Shown piece by piece: positions 17,881-28,187 of a stretch of 64,000 nucleotides of DNA (positions are counted from its first letter, which is position 1; each line of letters starts with the position of its first letter). Source of the DNA: Candidatus Kuenenia stuttgartensis (lineage in GTDB: Bacteria; Planctomycetota; GCA-002687715; CAIWVZ01); NCBI GenBank assembly GCA_945860915.1, contig CAMARR010000001.1, forward strand, positions 351,277 to 415,276. The letters are read 5' to 3'. Below the pieces are notes generated by a model, which did not search any database, had not been told where the DNA came from, and saw only the letters and a list, made by a program, of their open reading frames with translations. A program made the position numbers and the translations under genes.

Positions 17881-18648
17881 ATGCGTTTCGCCTATTTGAT
17901 TATTCTTTTGATGCTCGCCGGGTGCGGATCCATCGCGTCCCATCCCGCACCAGGGACCGAGCTGCCTGACGCCTTGCGCACGTGGGGTACAACCACGGTC
18001 ATCGAGCAGAAGGGTTCAATCGATGTCGTCATCATCGCCGACCGTCACTCAATCGGCGCTGGAATCGGATACGTTTCCGAGGGGCATCGTGCTCAACAAA
18101 TGGAACAGGCAAGGGCGATCGAATGGTTGGTGAATCATGGGTACACCATCCTTGGATCCGAATTTGAGTTGGGGCCCATACCCACTGACGGTGCTGCGGC
18201 AGAGCATCGCACCTCGATCGAGTCAGCTATAGAAGAAGGCGATGATCTCAACCGTTGGAGTCATTTTCAGCCAGTTCGATATGCCGTGACGTTGGCCCCC
18301 CGTCTCGCGGTATGGGGCGTCGAGGACCCTGTTCTCTATGCGGCTGATGTGAAAGACCTCGACGCCATTCTCGACATCCGAGACTTCAGAAAGCACCGCG
18401 AGGGTCAATCGACTCCGACCGACTCTGAGCTCGACCGCAAGGAAGCCGCCCTCAAGGCCAGAATTCGCTCGCATGTTGACCAACGAGGACGTGCGGCGGC
18501 TAGGAACCTCCTAGAGCTAGCCAATGCACGCGGGGCAACACGGGTGATCTTGATGCTCGGGGCTGCCCATTGCGGCGCTGCGGCCGGGGAATGTGCCGCC
18601 TCGGGAGCAGCAGTCACGTTGTTCACGCCGAAGTCTCTCCGGAAGTAG
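17881..18648 (+). CDS. ChaN/TraB-like lipoprotein
   Basis: Short predicted lipoprotein (255 residues) with lipobox LMLAGC at the N-terminus (Cys15). The fold signature is weak but suggestive of the ChaN/TraB-TIKI group: an early strand ending VVIIADRHS, a charged EFELGP segment in the middle, and a late strand VILMLGAAHCG. In that group Glu and His residues at such places form the active or metal/haem site. No further motif is decisive, so the role stays open. The ATG at 17881 lacks an obvious ribosome-binding site. Followed 37 bp later by rnpB on the same strand. The divergent neighbour is the hydrolase gene at 16323. Confidence 0.65.
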   Translation: MRFAYLIILLMLAGCGSIASHPAPGTELPDALRTWGTTTVIEQKGSIDVVIIADRHSIGAGIGYVSEGHRAQQMEQARAIEWLVNHGYTILGSEFELGPIPTDGAAAEHRTSIESAIEEGDDLNRWSHFQPVRYAVTLAPRLAVWGVEDPVLYAADVKDLDAILDIRDFRKHREGQSTPTDSELDRKEAALKARIRSHVDQRGRAAARNLLELANARGATRVILMLGAAHCGAAAGECAASGAAVTLFTPKSLRK

Positions 18649-18685
18649 TGTCGCGGTGAATCGGGCTGCCTGCTAGGCTCCCCTA

Positions 18686-19069
18686 CCGGGATGGCTCGGC
18701 GACCGCGGCGGGGGGCAACTCCCTTCGAGGAAAGTCCGGGCTCCGCAGGGCAGGATGGTGGCTAACGGCCACCGGCCGCAAGGTCAGGGAAAGTGCCACA
18801 GAGAATAGACCGCCGATGGCCGCGCAAGCGGATCAGGTAAGGGTGAAACGGTGGGGCAAGAGCCCACCGCCGCGACGGTGACGCCGCGGGCATGGCAAAC
18901 CCCATCCGGAGAAAGGCCAAATAGGACAGAAAGTCGGAGCAATCTGACGGGACGCTGCCCGCGTTCTTCGACTGTCGGGTAGGCCGTTTCAGATCGCCAG
19001 CAATGGTCGGTCGAGATGAATGGTCGCTGCCCCCCTCGGGGACAGGACCCGGCTTAAGTGCCATGCCGG
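18686..19069 (+). ncRNA. rnpB: RNase P RNA, bacterial class A
   Basis: Catalytic RNA that trims tRNA 5' leaders. Conserved blocks are present in order: CRI GAGGAAAGTCCGGGCTCC at 18727-18744, CCACAGAGAATAGACCGCC near 18797, GGTAAGGGTGAAACGGTG near 18835 with GCAAGAGCCCACCG after it, and a 3' block ending CCGGCTTA at 19049-19056. The P1 helix pairs CCGGGATGGC at 18686-18695 with GTGCCATGCCGG near 19059-19069, which fixes both ends. The 3' conserved region reads ACAGGACCCGGCTTA rather than the usual ACAGAA form. A TAGGCT at 18674-18679 followed by a GC-rich stretch may be the -10 element; no clear -35 is seen. A strong terminator follows immediately. Confidence 0.95.
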
Positions 19070-19070
19070 C

Positions 19071-19106
19071 GCGGGGTGGGCGAGGGCCCGCCCCGCACTT
19101 TTTTTT
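19071..19106 (+). terminator. Rho-independent terminator of rnpB
   Basis: An 11-bp stem, GCGGGGTGGGC with GCCCGCCCCGC (one G-U pair), encloses loop GAGG. It is followed after two bases by eight T (19099-19106). It ends rnpB transcription just before the convergent ychF stop. Confidence 0.92.
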
Positions 19107-19131
19107 GGAACGTCCCCTCAACCCCACTCAG

Positions 19132-20244
19132 CTAGACATTGAACCGGAAATGCATCACATCGCCATCAGCAACGACATAGGCTTTGCCTTCGATTCGCAA
19201 TCTGCCGGCTTCCTTTGCTCCGTGTTCACCTGAGTACTTCACATAGTCATCGAATGCGATGGTCTCGGCTCGGATGAATCCTCGTTCGAAGTCCGTGTGG
19301 ATCACGCCCGCCGCCTGAGGTGCCGTCGCGCCAGACGGGATCGTCCACGCTCGCGCCTCTTTGGGTCCGGCCGTGAAATACGTCCTCAATCCGAGCAACG
19401 AATATCCCTCGCGAATCACCTTCGCGAGACCTGTTTCTTCAAGTCCGAGGCTCTGAAGGAAGGCTGTCCTATCCTCGTCTGGCAATTCAGCGGCCTCCAT
19501 CTCGATCTTCCCCGAGATGACTAACGCACGCGCACCTTCTGCATCAGCGATGGCCTTCACGGCATTGACGAACTTCGGCTCGCCAAGGGGAAGTTGGTCG
19601 TCCCTCACATTGCACAAGTACATCACCGGTTTCCCAGTAAGGAGCGCTAGGTCTTTGGTGATGAACTTGGAATAGCCCTCGTCTTCGCGCCAACCCGGCA
19701 ACGAGCGCACGGCCATTCCTGCGTCGAGGTGAGCCTCGATTTGTTCCAGCCATGCGGATTCCTGCTTCGCGACCTTGTCGCCAGCCCGAGCGGCCTTGGC
19801 GGTCCGGTCCTTTCGAACACGAACGGTCTCGAGGTCTTTCAAGGCCAATTCGGTGTCGATGATGCCGATGTCGCGTGATGGATCCGGAGCACCGTGAACG
19901 TGGATGACATCGGGGTCTTCGAAACACCGGACGACGTGTGCGAGGGCATCGACCTCGCGAATATGTGAAAGGAATTGATTCCCCAGTCCCTCTCCTTTGC
20001 TCGCCCCTGCCACAAGCCCGGCGATGTCCACGAATTGCATCAACGTTTCGATGACCTTCGCGGAACCGGCAATTGTTGCGAGCTTCTGGAGTCGAACATC
20101 CGGTACTGCAACGGTGCCGACGTTGGGCTCAATCGTGCAAAACGGGTAGTTCGCCGCTTGCGCATTTTGCGTGGCGGTGATTGCGTTGAAGAGGGTCGAC
20201 TTCCCTACGTTCGGAAGTCCGACGATGCCGCACTTAAATCCCAT
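19132..20244 (-). CDS. ychF: Obg-family ATPase YchF
   Basis: Universally conserved P-loop ATPase of the Obg/HflX group that binds ribosomes and ATP. I choose the ATG at 20244 (370 residues), which gives the family N-terminus MGFKCGIVGLPNVGKS with the Walker A motif. Switch and G3 regions follow in VDIAGLVAGASKGEGLGNQF. The specificity segment reads NVRDD in place of NKxD, the family form that favours ATP. The C-terminal TGS-like domain starts near YFTAGPKEARAW and ends KAYVVADGDVMHFRFNV. The gene sits 56 bp after the zinc-ribbon gene at the end of the long minus-strand run containing dnaG and rpoD. It converges on rnpB. Confidence 0.96.
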   Translation of the reverse strand: MGFKCGIVGLPNVGKSTLFNAITATQNAQAANYPFCTIEPNVGTVAVPDVRLQKLATIAGSAKVIETLMQFVDIAGLVAGASKGEGLGNQFLSHIREVDALAHVVRCFEDPDVIHVHGAPDPSRDIGIIDTELALKDLETVRVRKDRTAKAARAGDKVAKQESAWLEQIEAHLDAGMAVRSLPGWREDEGYSKFITKDLALLTGKPVMYLCNVRDDQLPLGEPKFVNAVKAIADAEGARALVISGKIEMEAAELPDEDRTAFLQSLGLEETGLAKVIREGYSLLGLRTYFTAGPKEARAWTIPSGATAPQAAGVIHTDFERGFIRAETIAFDDYVKYSGEHGAKEAGRLRIEGKAYVVADGDVMHFRFNV

Positions 20245-20300
20245 GGGCGCTCCTGAATTCCGAAACCCTACGTCGGGAAGGCGTTCATTCCCACAGCGGA

Positions 20301-21005
20301 CTAACCCGGAAGCAGGAATCTTCCGCAAGAATCGCAGCGAACGAGTTCACCCTCGAGTATGCGGGACTTCGCGTGGCTACCCACCGAGGTAAAGCACCCG
20401 TCGCAGGTACCGTTCTCACAGCGCACAACCGGCCGCCCCCCCTGCCGATGAAGCAAAGACAAATACTCGGTCCGAAGCGCCTCCGGAAGACTAGCCGACG
20501 TTGCGTCGGCCGAATGGTTCGCCGCGTCAAGCTCCGCATCGAGGGGAGCCGCTGCCAAAGCGTAGCGGGCCTCGGCGTCCCGAGCCTCGCTCGCAGATTG
20601 AGCCGCGTCGCCCGCACACTTTGCCGCGACGGTCGAAGCCGCCTCGGCTCGCTCCATGCACTCAAGGGCCAACGTCTCCAATTCGCCACGCAAGTGTTCG
20701 CGCTCCGCTATCCGCGCCTTGACAGCCTCGTACTCCTTAACCCCTCCCGTTGACTCCATCTGTGCGACTAGGCGCCTCATTTCCGTTTCAGAGGCAGCGA
20801 GCTTCGCACCGACTTCGTTGGACGACTTCAAGACGTCAGCGGCGCGGGCAGATGCGGTCGCCGACAGAGATGACGCGTTGATCGCCGTCTTCAGAGCGGC
20901 ATCTCGCCGCAAACGAAGTTCTGCGATTTGATGCCGAAGCTTGAGTCGCCGTTCGTCGATTGCAGCTAACGCAGCCAATTCGAGCAACCCGGCAGGGACT
21001 CGCAT
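20301..21005 (-). CDS. Coiled-coil C4 zinc-ribbon protein (CdsZ/DUF164 type)
   Basis: 234 residues in two parts. Residues 10-165 are almost entirely helical, Ala- and Glu-rich, with heptad patterns that predict an antiparallel coiled coil. The segment MESTGGVKEYEAVKARIAER matches the conserved hairpin turn of this family. The C-terminus is a zinc ribbon with four ligating cysteines in two CxxC pairs, CDGC and, after about 20 residues, CDSC. Proteins of this architecture are widespread in bacteria and thought to bind nucleic acid or protein partners; the exact role is unsettled. It starts 4 bp after the rpoD stop, so it is translationally linked to rpoD. Confidence 0.85.
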   Translation of the reverse strand: MRVPAGLLELAALAAIDERRLKLRHQIAELRLRRDAALKTAINASSLSATASARAADVLKSSNEVGAKLAASETEMRRLVAQMESTGGVKEYEAVKARIAEREHLRGELETLALECMERAEAASTVAAKCAGDAAQSASEARDAEARYALAAAPLDAELDAANHSADATSASLPEALRTEYLSLLHRQGGRPVVRCENGTCDGCFTSVGSHAKSRILEGELVRCDSCGRFLLPG

Positions 21006-21009
21006 CAGG

Positions 21010-22748
<1,739 letters not shown>

Positions 22749-22749
<1 letters not shown>

Positions 22750-24575
22750 CAGTCGTTCTCTCCGGTCCCTTGGGTACGTCGGCGGTTGCGCTCAAACAGA
22801 TTCTTTAGGGCATCGCGGTCGCCGGTGAATTTGACGGCGTCGCGCAACCTGATGAGCTCAAATCGCTGCCGCTCATGTTCCAACCAGTCCAGCGCCGCAT
22901 CAAGCCGATCTTGTCTCGCCTCATCAGGATCTTCCTCCATCGCTAAGGCAGAAACGTCTTCCACCCCGGGCAAATCGGCTAGACCGACCACGATGTCGGC
23001 CGTGACAGGGTTTTCCCGTTGAAGGCATAGCTCCAAAACGGCCTGAAACATCAGCGCAAAGGGCTGCTCCGAGGGGAGGAAATGATCAGCTACGATCCGC
23101 TGAGCCACCCTGCCCGCCAAGGTTGGCTCGTGAATCACCCCTCGCATGAGGGTCATGAGTGCCACCGCCCGACGAGCCTCGGGGGGACGGATCGAACGCC
23201 GGGTAGGGGTCTGCCCTGAGCCTGGGAAACCGACTGTCGCACTAGGCTTCGGACCGGCTCCAACCCGAGCTCGGAGCGCTAAATCCCGCAACGTCGTCTC
23301 GGGGACCGAGATCGTGGCCGCGCCCTTTGAAAGAAACGCGTCACGCGCGATGGGATCTTCCACGAGAGCCACCAGTCCTGCGAGCCCATGCGCCGCGCGA
23401 CGCTTGCCCTCGATCGTTGTGAGATCGTTGGTGTCGCACCAACGCGCAAGGGCGAAATCCGCCAGATCCACACCCGATGCCGACATCGCGGACACTCCGG
23501 ACGGCCCCGTTCGGGCGAAATAGTCGGCAGGATCTTCGCCATTTGGAAGCGTTACGACTCGTATGTCGAGACCGCGCCCGAGCAACAACGGAAGGGCACG
23601 CAATGACGCCTTGACGCCAGCTGCGTCACCGTCGTAGATCATCGTCACGCGATCAGTGTAGCGTGACAACAGTCGAACTTGATCGGGAGTCAGCGCCGTT
23701 CCGAGGGTGGCCACGGCGCCCATAACGCCACACTGTGTCGCAAGAATGACGTCGGTATACCCCTCCATAACCAGCACCGGATCGCCCGGTTTGACTTCTG
23801 TCTTGAGTCGTTCCACGCCGTAGACGGTGTGTCCTTTGCGAAACCACGCCGTCTCAGGTGAATTAAGATACTTGGGTTCCGAGCCATCTAGAGAGCGCGC
23901 GCCAAAGGCAATCACACGCCCTTGCGCATCTCGAATGGGGATCATCAGACGATCGCGAAATCGATCGTAGTAGCCGTCGCCACCTTGCCGCGGGATAACA
24001 AGCCCTGCTGCAAGAAGCGCCTCGTCGGGGATACCCACTCGCTTCGCGTGGTCGCAAAGGGAAGACCATCCCCCACGCGCGTACCCAATTCCAAACGCGG
24101 CGATGGATCCCTGCGAAATGCCCCGGCCGAGAACGTAGCTGCGACAGGCATCGCCCGCGGGAAGCTCAAGATCGCGAGAATACACCTTCTGCGCCCATTC
24201 CATCGCGCGCAACGCCAAATCTCGGACCCGCCGCTTGTCACGCGCGTCGGGGTCTTCATCAATGGTGATTCCCGCCCGTTCTGCGAGCATCCGAAGGGCT
24301 TCAGGGAATGTCACGCGTTCCGCCTTCATGACAAAGTCGAACACGCTTCCACCTTCGCCGCAGCCGAAACACTTGAAGGTCTGACGGTCCGCATTCACAT
24401 GAAATGACGGAGTCTTCTCATTATGGAACGGGCAACAGGCTTTGAAGTTGCGGCCCGCCTTTTTGAGAGGCACATAGCGGGCAATCGTTTCGGCGATGTC
24501 GTTCGCCTCTCGAACCCGGAGTCTGTTGTCGTCGGAGATCGTCACACCACTCGCGCGCCCAGCATGCGGGCGCAT
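22749..24575 (-). CDS. dnaG: DNA primase
   Basis: Synthesises RNA primers for replication. The 608-residue protein starts at the ATG at 24575 (a TTG lies just before it). Its N-terminal zinc domain has [11 protein letters not shown] and then [14 protein letters not shown], giving the Cys-His-Cys-Cys set. The catalytic core has the fold signature [20 protein letters not shown], and the Toprim segment [11 protein letters not shown] is followed by [10 protein letters not shown] with the acidic metal ligands. The C-terminal 150 residues are helical, as expected for the helicase-binding domain. It begins 6 bp after ksgA and overlaps rpoD by one base, so translation of the three is probably coupled. 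Confidence 0.97.
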
Positions 24576-24581
24576 CAAAGT

Positions 24582-25457
24582 TTACCATCCGGACGGATGC
24601 CCCGCCGCGCGATGCAGGAGTATCAGGGCTTCCACGGGAATTCGATCGGGTCGCTCCTCGAGGGGGATTCCGGCCTGCTCAAGCGCAGCAACTGCCAATC
24701 GGGCGTCCCCTAGCCCCTTCGTGAGGATCCCTCTCAGGGACTTCCTACGGGCCTGAAACAACTTACGTACGAACGGGAGAAACGTCGGATGCACGGCCGG
24801 CTTGTCATGTGCGGCCAAGACCATGACGGACGAGTCGACGTCTGGGCGCGGGAAAAACCTGGACGATGGAACGTCAATGGCCTTGGTTACTGCGAACCTA
24901 GACTGAACGGCAATCGACAACGTCGACCACGACTCGTCCCCCGCATGGGCCTTCAGAACATCTCCGACTTCGCGCTGCACCATGACAACGGACCGTCGAG
25001 GTGGCCCCGGAGGCGCCATCAATGCGACAAGCAACGGACTGGTGATGTTGTACGGCAGATTCGCGACGACGTGCCACGCCTTCCCATGCGTGCGCTCTAT
25101 TAAGGCCTCCGCGACCATCGGAGCAAGGACATTTCCTGGCGCCAAAGCGTCTCCCTCAATGACGGTGAGATGAGGCTCGTCTGCGAAGGTGGAATTGAGA
25201 TGACGGACAAGACCGCGATCGATCTCGGACGCAATCACCGGAATACCCGTGCGCAGTAAACGCTCGGTGAGTGCGCCAAGGCCGGGTCCCACCTCGAGTA
25301 CCGCCGCCGCGTCCCCGAGCTCCCCGAGCGCCGCGATCCGGTCGAGCGTCTGTGGATCTATCAGGAAATTCTGGCCAAATCGTTTCAGCGGAGAGAAACC
25401 CAATGTCCGAAGACAAGCCGACACAGACTTCGGAGTATCAGGAGCTCGAGATGTCAC
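24582..25457 (-). CDS. rsmA: 16S rRNA dimethyladenosine transferase
   Basis: KsgA/RsmA: dimethylates the two adjacent adenines in helix 45 of 16S rRNA during small-subunit assembly. In 291 residues the family marks are LKRFGQNFLIDPQTLDRI near the N-terminus, the SAM-binding VLEVGPGLGALTERLL, EGDAL, and the catalytic NLPYNITSPLL. PSSRFFPRPDVDSSVM is the conserved C-terminal block. The start is GTG at 25457, overlapping the stop of the FGE-like gene in GTGA. It is directly followed by dnaG. A ribosome-maturation gene upstream of primase and sigma links translation, replication and transcription in one transcript. Confidence 0.96.
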   Translation of the reverse strand: MTSRAPDTPKSVSACLRTLGFSPLKRFGQNFLIDPQTLDRIAALGELGDAAAVLEVGPGLGALTERLLRTGIPVIASEIDRGLVRHLNSTFADEPHLTVIEGDALAPGNVLAPMVAEALIERTHGKAWHVVANLPYNITSPLLVALMAPPGPPRRSVVMVQREVGDVLKAHAGDESWSTLSIAVQSRFAVTKAIDVPSSRFFPRPDVDSSVMVLAAHDKPAVHPTFLPFVRKLFQARRKSLRGILTKGLGDARLAVAALEQAGIPLEERPDRIPVEALILLHRAAGHPSGW

Positions 25458-26413
25458 TTGCCTCGCTGCACAATCTCTCGGAGCCGACCGAGCACAACAG
25501 GCGAATTGTTGAGTGGGGTGGCGGCAAGCGCCAACCGCAAACCACGATCCCCCGACTTCTTGATTCGACCCATGGCCGGAGCGACTTCGGCCACGCGTCC
25601 AAACGGGTCCTTGAAACCCAAGGCGGCGAAATCAGCACGAAGCGCCTGATCCAATGCTTGAGTTTCCGAATCAAGGACGCACCGAAATCCCAAGTCCGAG
25701 CCCTCGGATCTTCTCCCCTCCGTACGCATCCCTAGTACCGATGGATTCACGCGGGAAGCGCCCGCATCCTCAAGAAACGAGCCGCCACAAACAACGACTC
25801 GATCGTCAAGATCAGACGGCACCCGCGTACTCGTCCACTCCGCTACGTTGCCGGAAAGGTCATACGCACCATTAGACGATTTGCCTGATTCGAACATCCC
25901 AACACGCACCGGTCCCCCAACACCCAGTTCAAATGTGTTCGCACATGCCGTCGAAAACAGATCGCCCCAGGGCCACTCGATCCCGGACGATCCGACCGTC
26001 GCGGTCCACTCGGCGAGGGTCGGAAGCCGCTTACCAACAAACGTTGAATATGCATCGGCATCGAACCAGGTCACATGCGTAACCGGTAGCGGTCCGGCCT
26101 TCTTCGAAGGAAGCCTCCCGCCCCAATGTCGCGGCATGGCGCCCCCCCGAGATGTGACAAACACCGCGAACTCAGACTGAGTGACTTCGAAACGGTCCGC
26201 CCAGAAAACACGCGTTGCACCGCCGACTCCATCACCAATCTCGCATTGAACCATCCCCGCCGTCAATGGAGGCGGAAGCTCGACCACATCCGGAGGAGTC
26301 GTCAGTCGCCACACCAAAAGAATGAGGGCCCCCGCTACCACCGTTAGGAATCCCAACGGGGCGAATGCGGAGGCCCTTCGGGCCGTTGGCGTCAGGGACG
26401 CCGGCGAGGTCAC
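25454..26413 (-). CDS. Membrane-anchored FGE-like protein without active-site cysteines
   Basis: A 319-residue protein of the formylglycine-generating enzyme/SUMF1 fold. One N-terminal membrane helix (FAPLGFLTVVAGALILLVW) anchors a periplasmic domain with family blocks. These are FWADRFEVTQSEFAVFV, PVTHVTWFDADAYSTFVGKR, LPTLAEW, GAYDLSGNVAEWTS, CGGSF and the terminal GFRCV. The Cys pair that does catalysis in true FGE (CHRSYC in the human enzyme, between GGSF and GFRC) is absent: the stretch reads LEDAGASRVNPSVL. It is therefore unlikely to modify sulfatases, and none lies nearby. It may be a structural or binding version of the fold. GTG start overlapping the OmpA-like gene (GTGA); the stop overlaps rsmA. 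Confidence 0.82.
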   Translation of the reverse strand: MTSPASLTPTARRASAFAPLGFLTVVAGALILLVWRLTTPPDVVELPPPLTAGMVQCEIGDGVGGATRVFWADRFEVTQSEFAVFVTSRGGAMPRHWGGRLPSKKAGPLPVTHVTWFDADAYSTFVGKRLPTLAEWTATVGSSGIEWPWGDLFSTACANTFELGVGGPVRVGMFESGKSSNGAYDLSGNVAEWTSTRVPSDLDDRVVVCGGSFLEDAGASRVNPSVLGMRTEGRRSEGSDLGFRCVLDSETQALDQALRADFAALGFKDPFGRVAEVAPAMGRIKKSGDRGLRLALAATPLNNSPVVLGRLREIVQRGK

Positions 26414-27129
26414 TTCGGAGTGTCCTTGCCCTCGTCCTTGAAGATCAAGATCTCGACGCGACGATTCTTGGCGCGCCCTGCGGCAGAGTCGTTGTCGGTG
26501 GTCGGCGCGTGCTCACCATAACCACCGAATGAAATTCGGTTCGCGTCAACACCGCCGTCTGTCCTAAGGAAATCCAAAACCAAGAGGGCGCGACGTCCTG
26601 ACAACTCGATGTTGCCAAGAGGATACTTAGTCTTTGTCACTTTCACCGGCACGTTGTCCGTATGGCCTTCGATCGAGATGCGCTCGGTTCCACCGAGCAA
26701 CTTCTCCGCGATGGTCTTCAGCGTGCTCTTGCCCACGTCGCGAAGGGTGTCCTTCCCGCTGTCGAAGAGGAGCTCGTCCGAAATCTTGACTTTGATTCCT
26801 CCCTTGAACCCTTCGACATCGACGCCGTCCATGCCCTTGAGTTTCTTCTCGTAGTCGGCAAGACGACGAGCGAGCTCGTCAGCGCTGTCAGCAGCCTTCT
26901 TATAGGCAGCAAGCTCTTCGCGAAGCTTACGGAGCTCAGCTTCGAGCGCCTCCGCGCGCGTCCGAAGGACACCGTTCTCGGCCATGAGGCTGTCGTTCTT
27001 GCCAGCCAGTGCGTTCATGGAGACCGTGAGATTCTTGATCTCCTGGGCAGAGGCACCCTGTGATTCGGTCGATTCACACCCTGAAAGAACAAGCATCGCG
27101 AAGACCGCGACCAAGATCAATATGCGCAT
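26410..27129 (-). CDS. OmpA-family peptidoglycan-binding lipoprotein
   Basis: 239-residue lipoprotein: signal segment LILVAVFAMLVLSGC (lipobox Cys18), then a coiled coil from about 30 to 100 (NLTVSMNALAGKNDSL onward, with heptads through LADYEKKL). A C-terminal OmpA/MotB domain follows, with SDELLFDSGKDTL, ISIEGHTDNVPV, ELSGRRALLVLDFL, ISFGGYGEHAP and AGRAKNRRVEILI. Those blocks bind meso-diaminopimelate-type peptidoglycan and tie the outer membrane to the wall. The coiled coil likely spans periplasm or multimerises. The start is the ATG at 27129 with a G-rich tract upstream. First clearly coupled gene of the run to ychF. Confidence 0.92.
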   Translation of the reverse strand: MRILILVAVFAMLVLSGCESTESQGASAQEIKNLTVSMNALAGKNDSLMAENGVLRTRAEALEAELRKLREELAAYKKAADSADELARRLADYEKKLKGMDGVDVEGFKGGIKVKISDELLFDSGKDTLRDVGKSTLKTIAEKLLGGTERISIEGHTDNVPVKVTKTKYPLGNIELSGRRALLVLDFLRTDGGVDANRISFGGYGEHAPTTDNDSAAGRAKNRRVEILIFKDEGKDTPK

Positions 27130-27185
27130 ATTCCCCCCCAGTCACAGGCTAGCGCAAGCGAAGGCTCGCGCTGCCTAGGATTCGA

Positions 27186-27746
27186 TCACTTCTTGCCGAA
27201 CTTCTCAAGGCAGAAGGTGGCGATCCCATCCGTGAGGCTGCTTGAGCCGTCGCGACCGATGTCGAGCACGACGAGTGAAGCGAGCAACATGATGACCGCC
27301 GTGGCCAACGAACCGACAACCATGCCGGTCCCGATACCGGAGTCGGCCTCCACAGGATCGGCGGCGGGAGCTGTCGCCCGCGCCGACGCCGTGTTCGGGC
27401 GCTTGGCTGCCGGTGCAGTCGCAGGCTTCGCCGCAGGCCTTGCCATGGGCTTTGCCGCCGGTGTGGGCTTTGAAGGAGCAGGGACAGTTTTGCCCTTGCC
27501 ACCGAGGTCGACGGTCTTTGCGCCGTCGTCCGAAGTGTCGTTGGCATCGTCAAAGAGGACTTCGTCCTTGATTGCGCCGGATGCTCTCAAGTAGCGATCG
27601 AGCTCATCGCGAGAGAACGTGATATCGGCACCGGCGCGGTTGGCCTTAAGCTCACCGCGCGAGATGTCCTTCTTCAGATCCTCAGCGGACTTGCCACTGG
27701 CCTTCATGGCCTCGTCAAGACTGACCTGGTCGTTCGACACGTGCAT
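27186..27746 (-). CDS. Tail-region membrane protein with excisionase-like HTH
   Basis: 186 residues, not a known named protein. Residues 8-53 (VSLDEAMKASGKSAEDLKKD, then ITFSRDELDRYL) follow the pattern of the MerR/excisionase-type HTH_17 domain: helix, recognition helix, wing, and a helix at the end. A linker rich in Pro, Ala and Lys (70-125) is followed by one membrane helix near 140-163 (GMVVGSLATAVIMLLASLVV). The last 20 residues would be on the far side. The layout suggests a DNA- or protein-binding domain held at the inner membrane. A start 24 bp after the 27771 gene stop and before the OmpA-like gene puts it in a co-directional group. HTH assignment is by eye only. Confidence 0.65.
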   Translation of the reverse strand: MHVSNDQVSLDEAMKASGKSAEDLKKDISRGELKANRAGADITFSRDELDRYLRASGAIKDEVLFDDANDTSDDGAKTVDLGGKGKTVPAPSKPTPAAKPMARPAAKPATAPAAKRPNTASARATAPAADPVEADSGIGTGMVVGSLATAVIMLLASLVVLDIGRDGSSSLTDGIATFCLEKFGKK

Positions 27747-27770
27747 TCTCCGTCGTGATGAAGCGGGCGT

Positions 27771-28163
27771 TCAGCGCCCGGTGTCGGAGGGGGATCCCGT
27801 CGGTCGCGACGTTGCTCCCCCGTTCCGGTTAGATTCCAACCATGCCTTCCGCAACTCTCTCGGCGAATAGCCGGGCTCGCTGCGGTCGTTCCATTCGTCG
27901 AGACGCAAGTCGTACGTGATGTCACGAGCAGCCACGAGCTCGAGGTGTTGACCGTTGTTGGTTCGGTACACCGCGAGGTGACGAGTCTTCGTGTCGATTA
28001 CGTAGAGCGCCGACGCTCCGCTGCCGTAACTACCCGTAACAGCGATCAAGTCGCGTGTTGCATCACCACCGCCACCTTGCGCCACGGCATCGCGGCTCGT
28101 TGCAACCACAAGGGTGACAACGATGAGCAGCAAGAGGGCGAGGAATGTCGGGGTGACTTTCAT
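27771..28163 (-). CDS. Small exported protein, unknown
   Basis: 130 residues: a signal peptide (LALLLLIVVTLVVATSRDAVA, then Gln), a Gly-rich joint, and then a short beta-rich part with ALYVIDTKTRHLAVYRTNNG. That stretch looks like a single propeller-type blade and is followed by ITYDLRLDEWNDRSE. The C-terminal third is low complexity (Asn, Gly, Ser, Thr, Pro). No known family recognised. It lies 24 bp after the CNNM gene at 28188 and 24 bp before the HTH-like membrane protein gene, on the same strand, so co-transcription is likely. Confidence 0.6.
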   Translation of the reverse strand: MKVTPTFLALLLLIVVTLVVATSRDAVAQGGGGDATRDLIAVTGSYGSGASALYVIDTKTRHLAVYRTNNGQHLELVAARDITYDLRLDEWNDRSEPGYSPRELRKAWLESNRNGGATSRPTGSPSDTGR

Positions 28164-28187
28164 AGGCTTCTAAGGCAGGTCGAGAAT

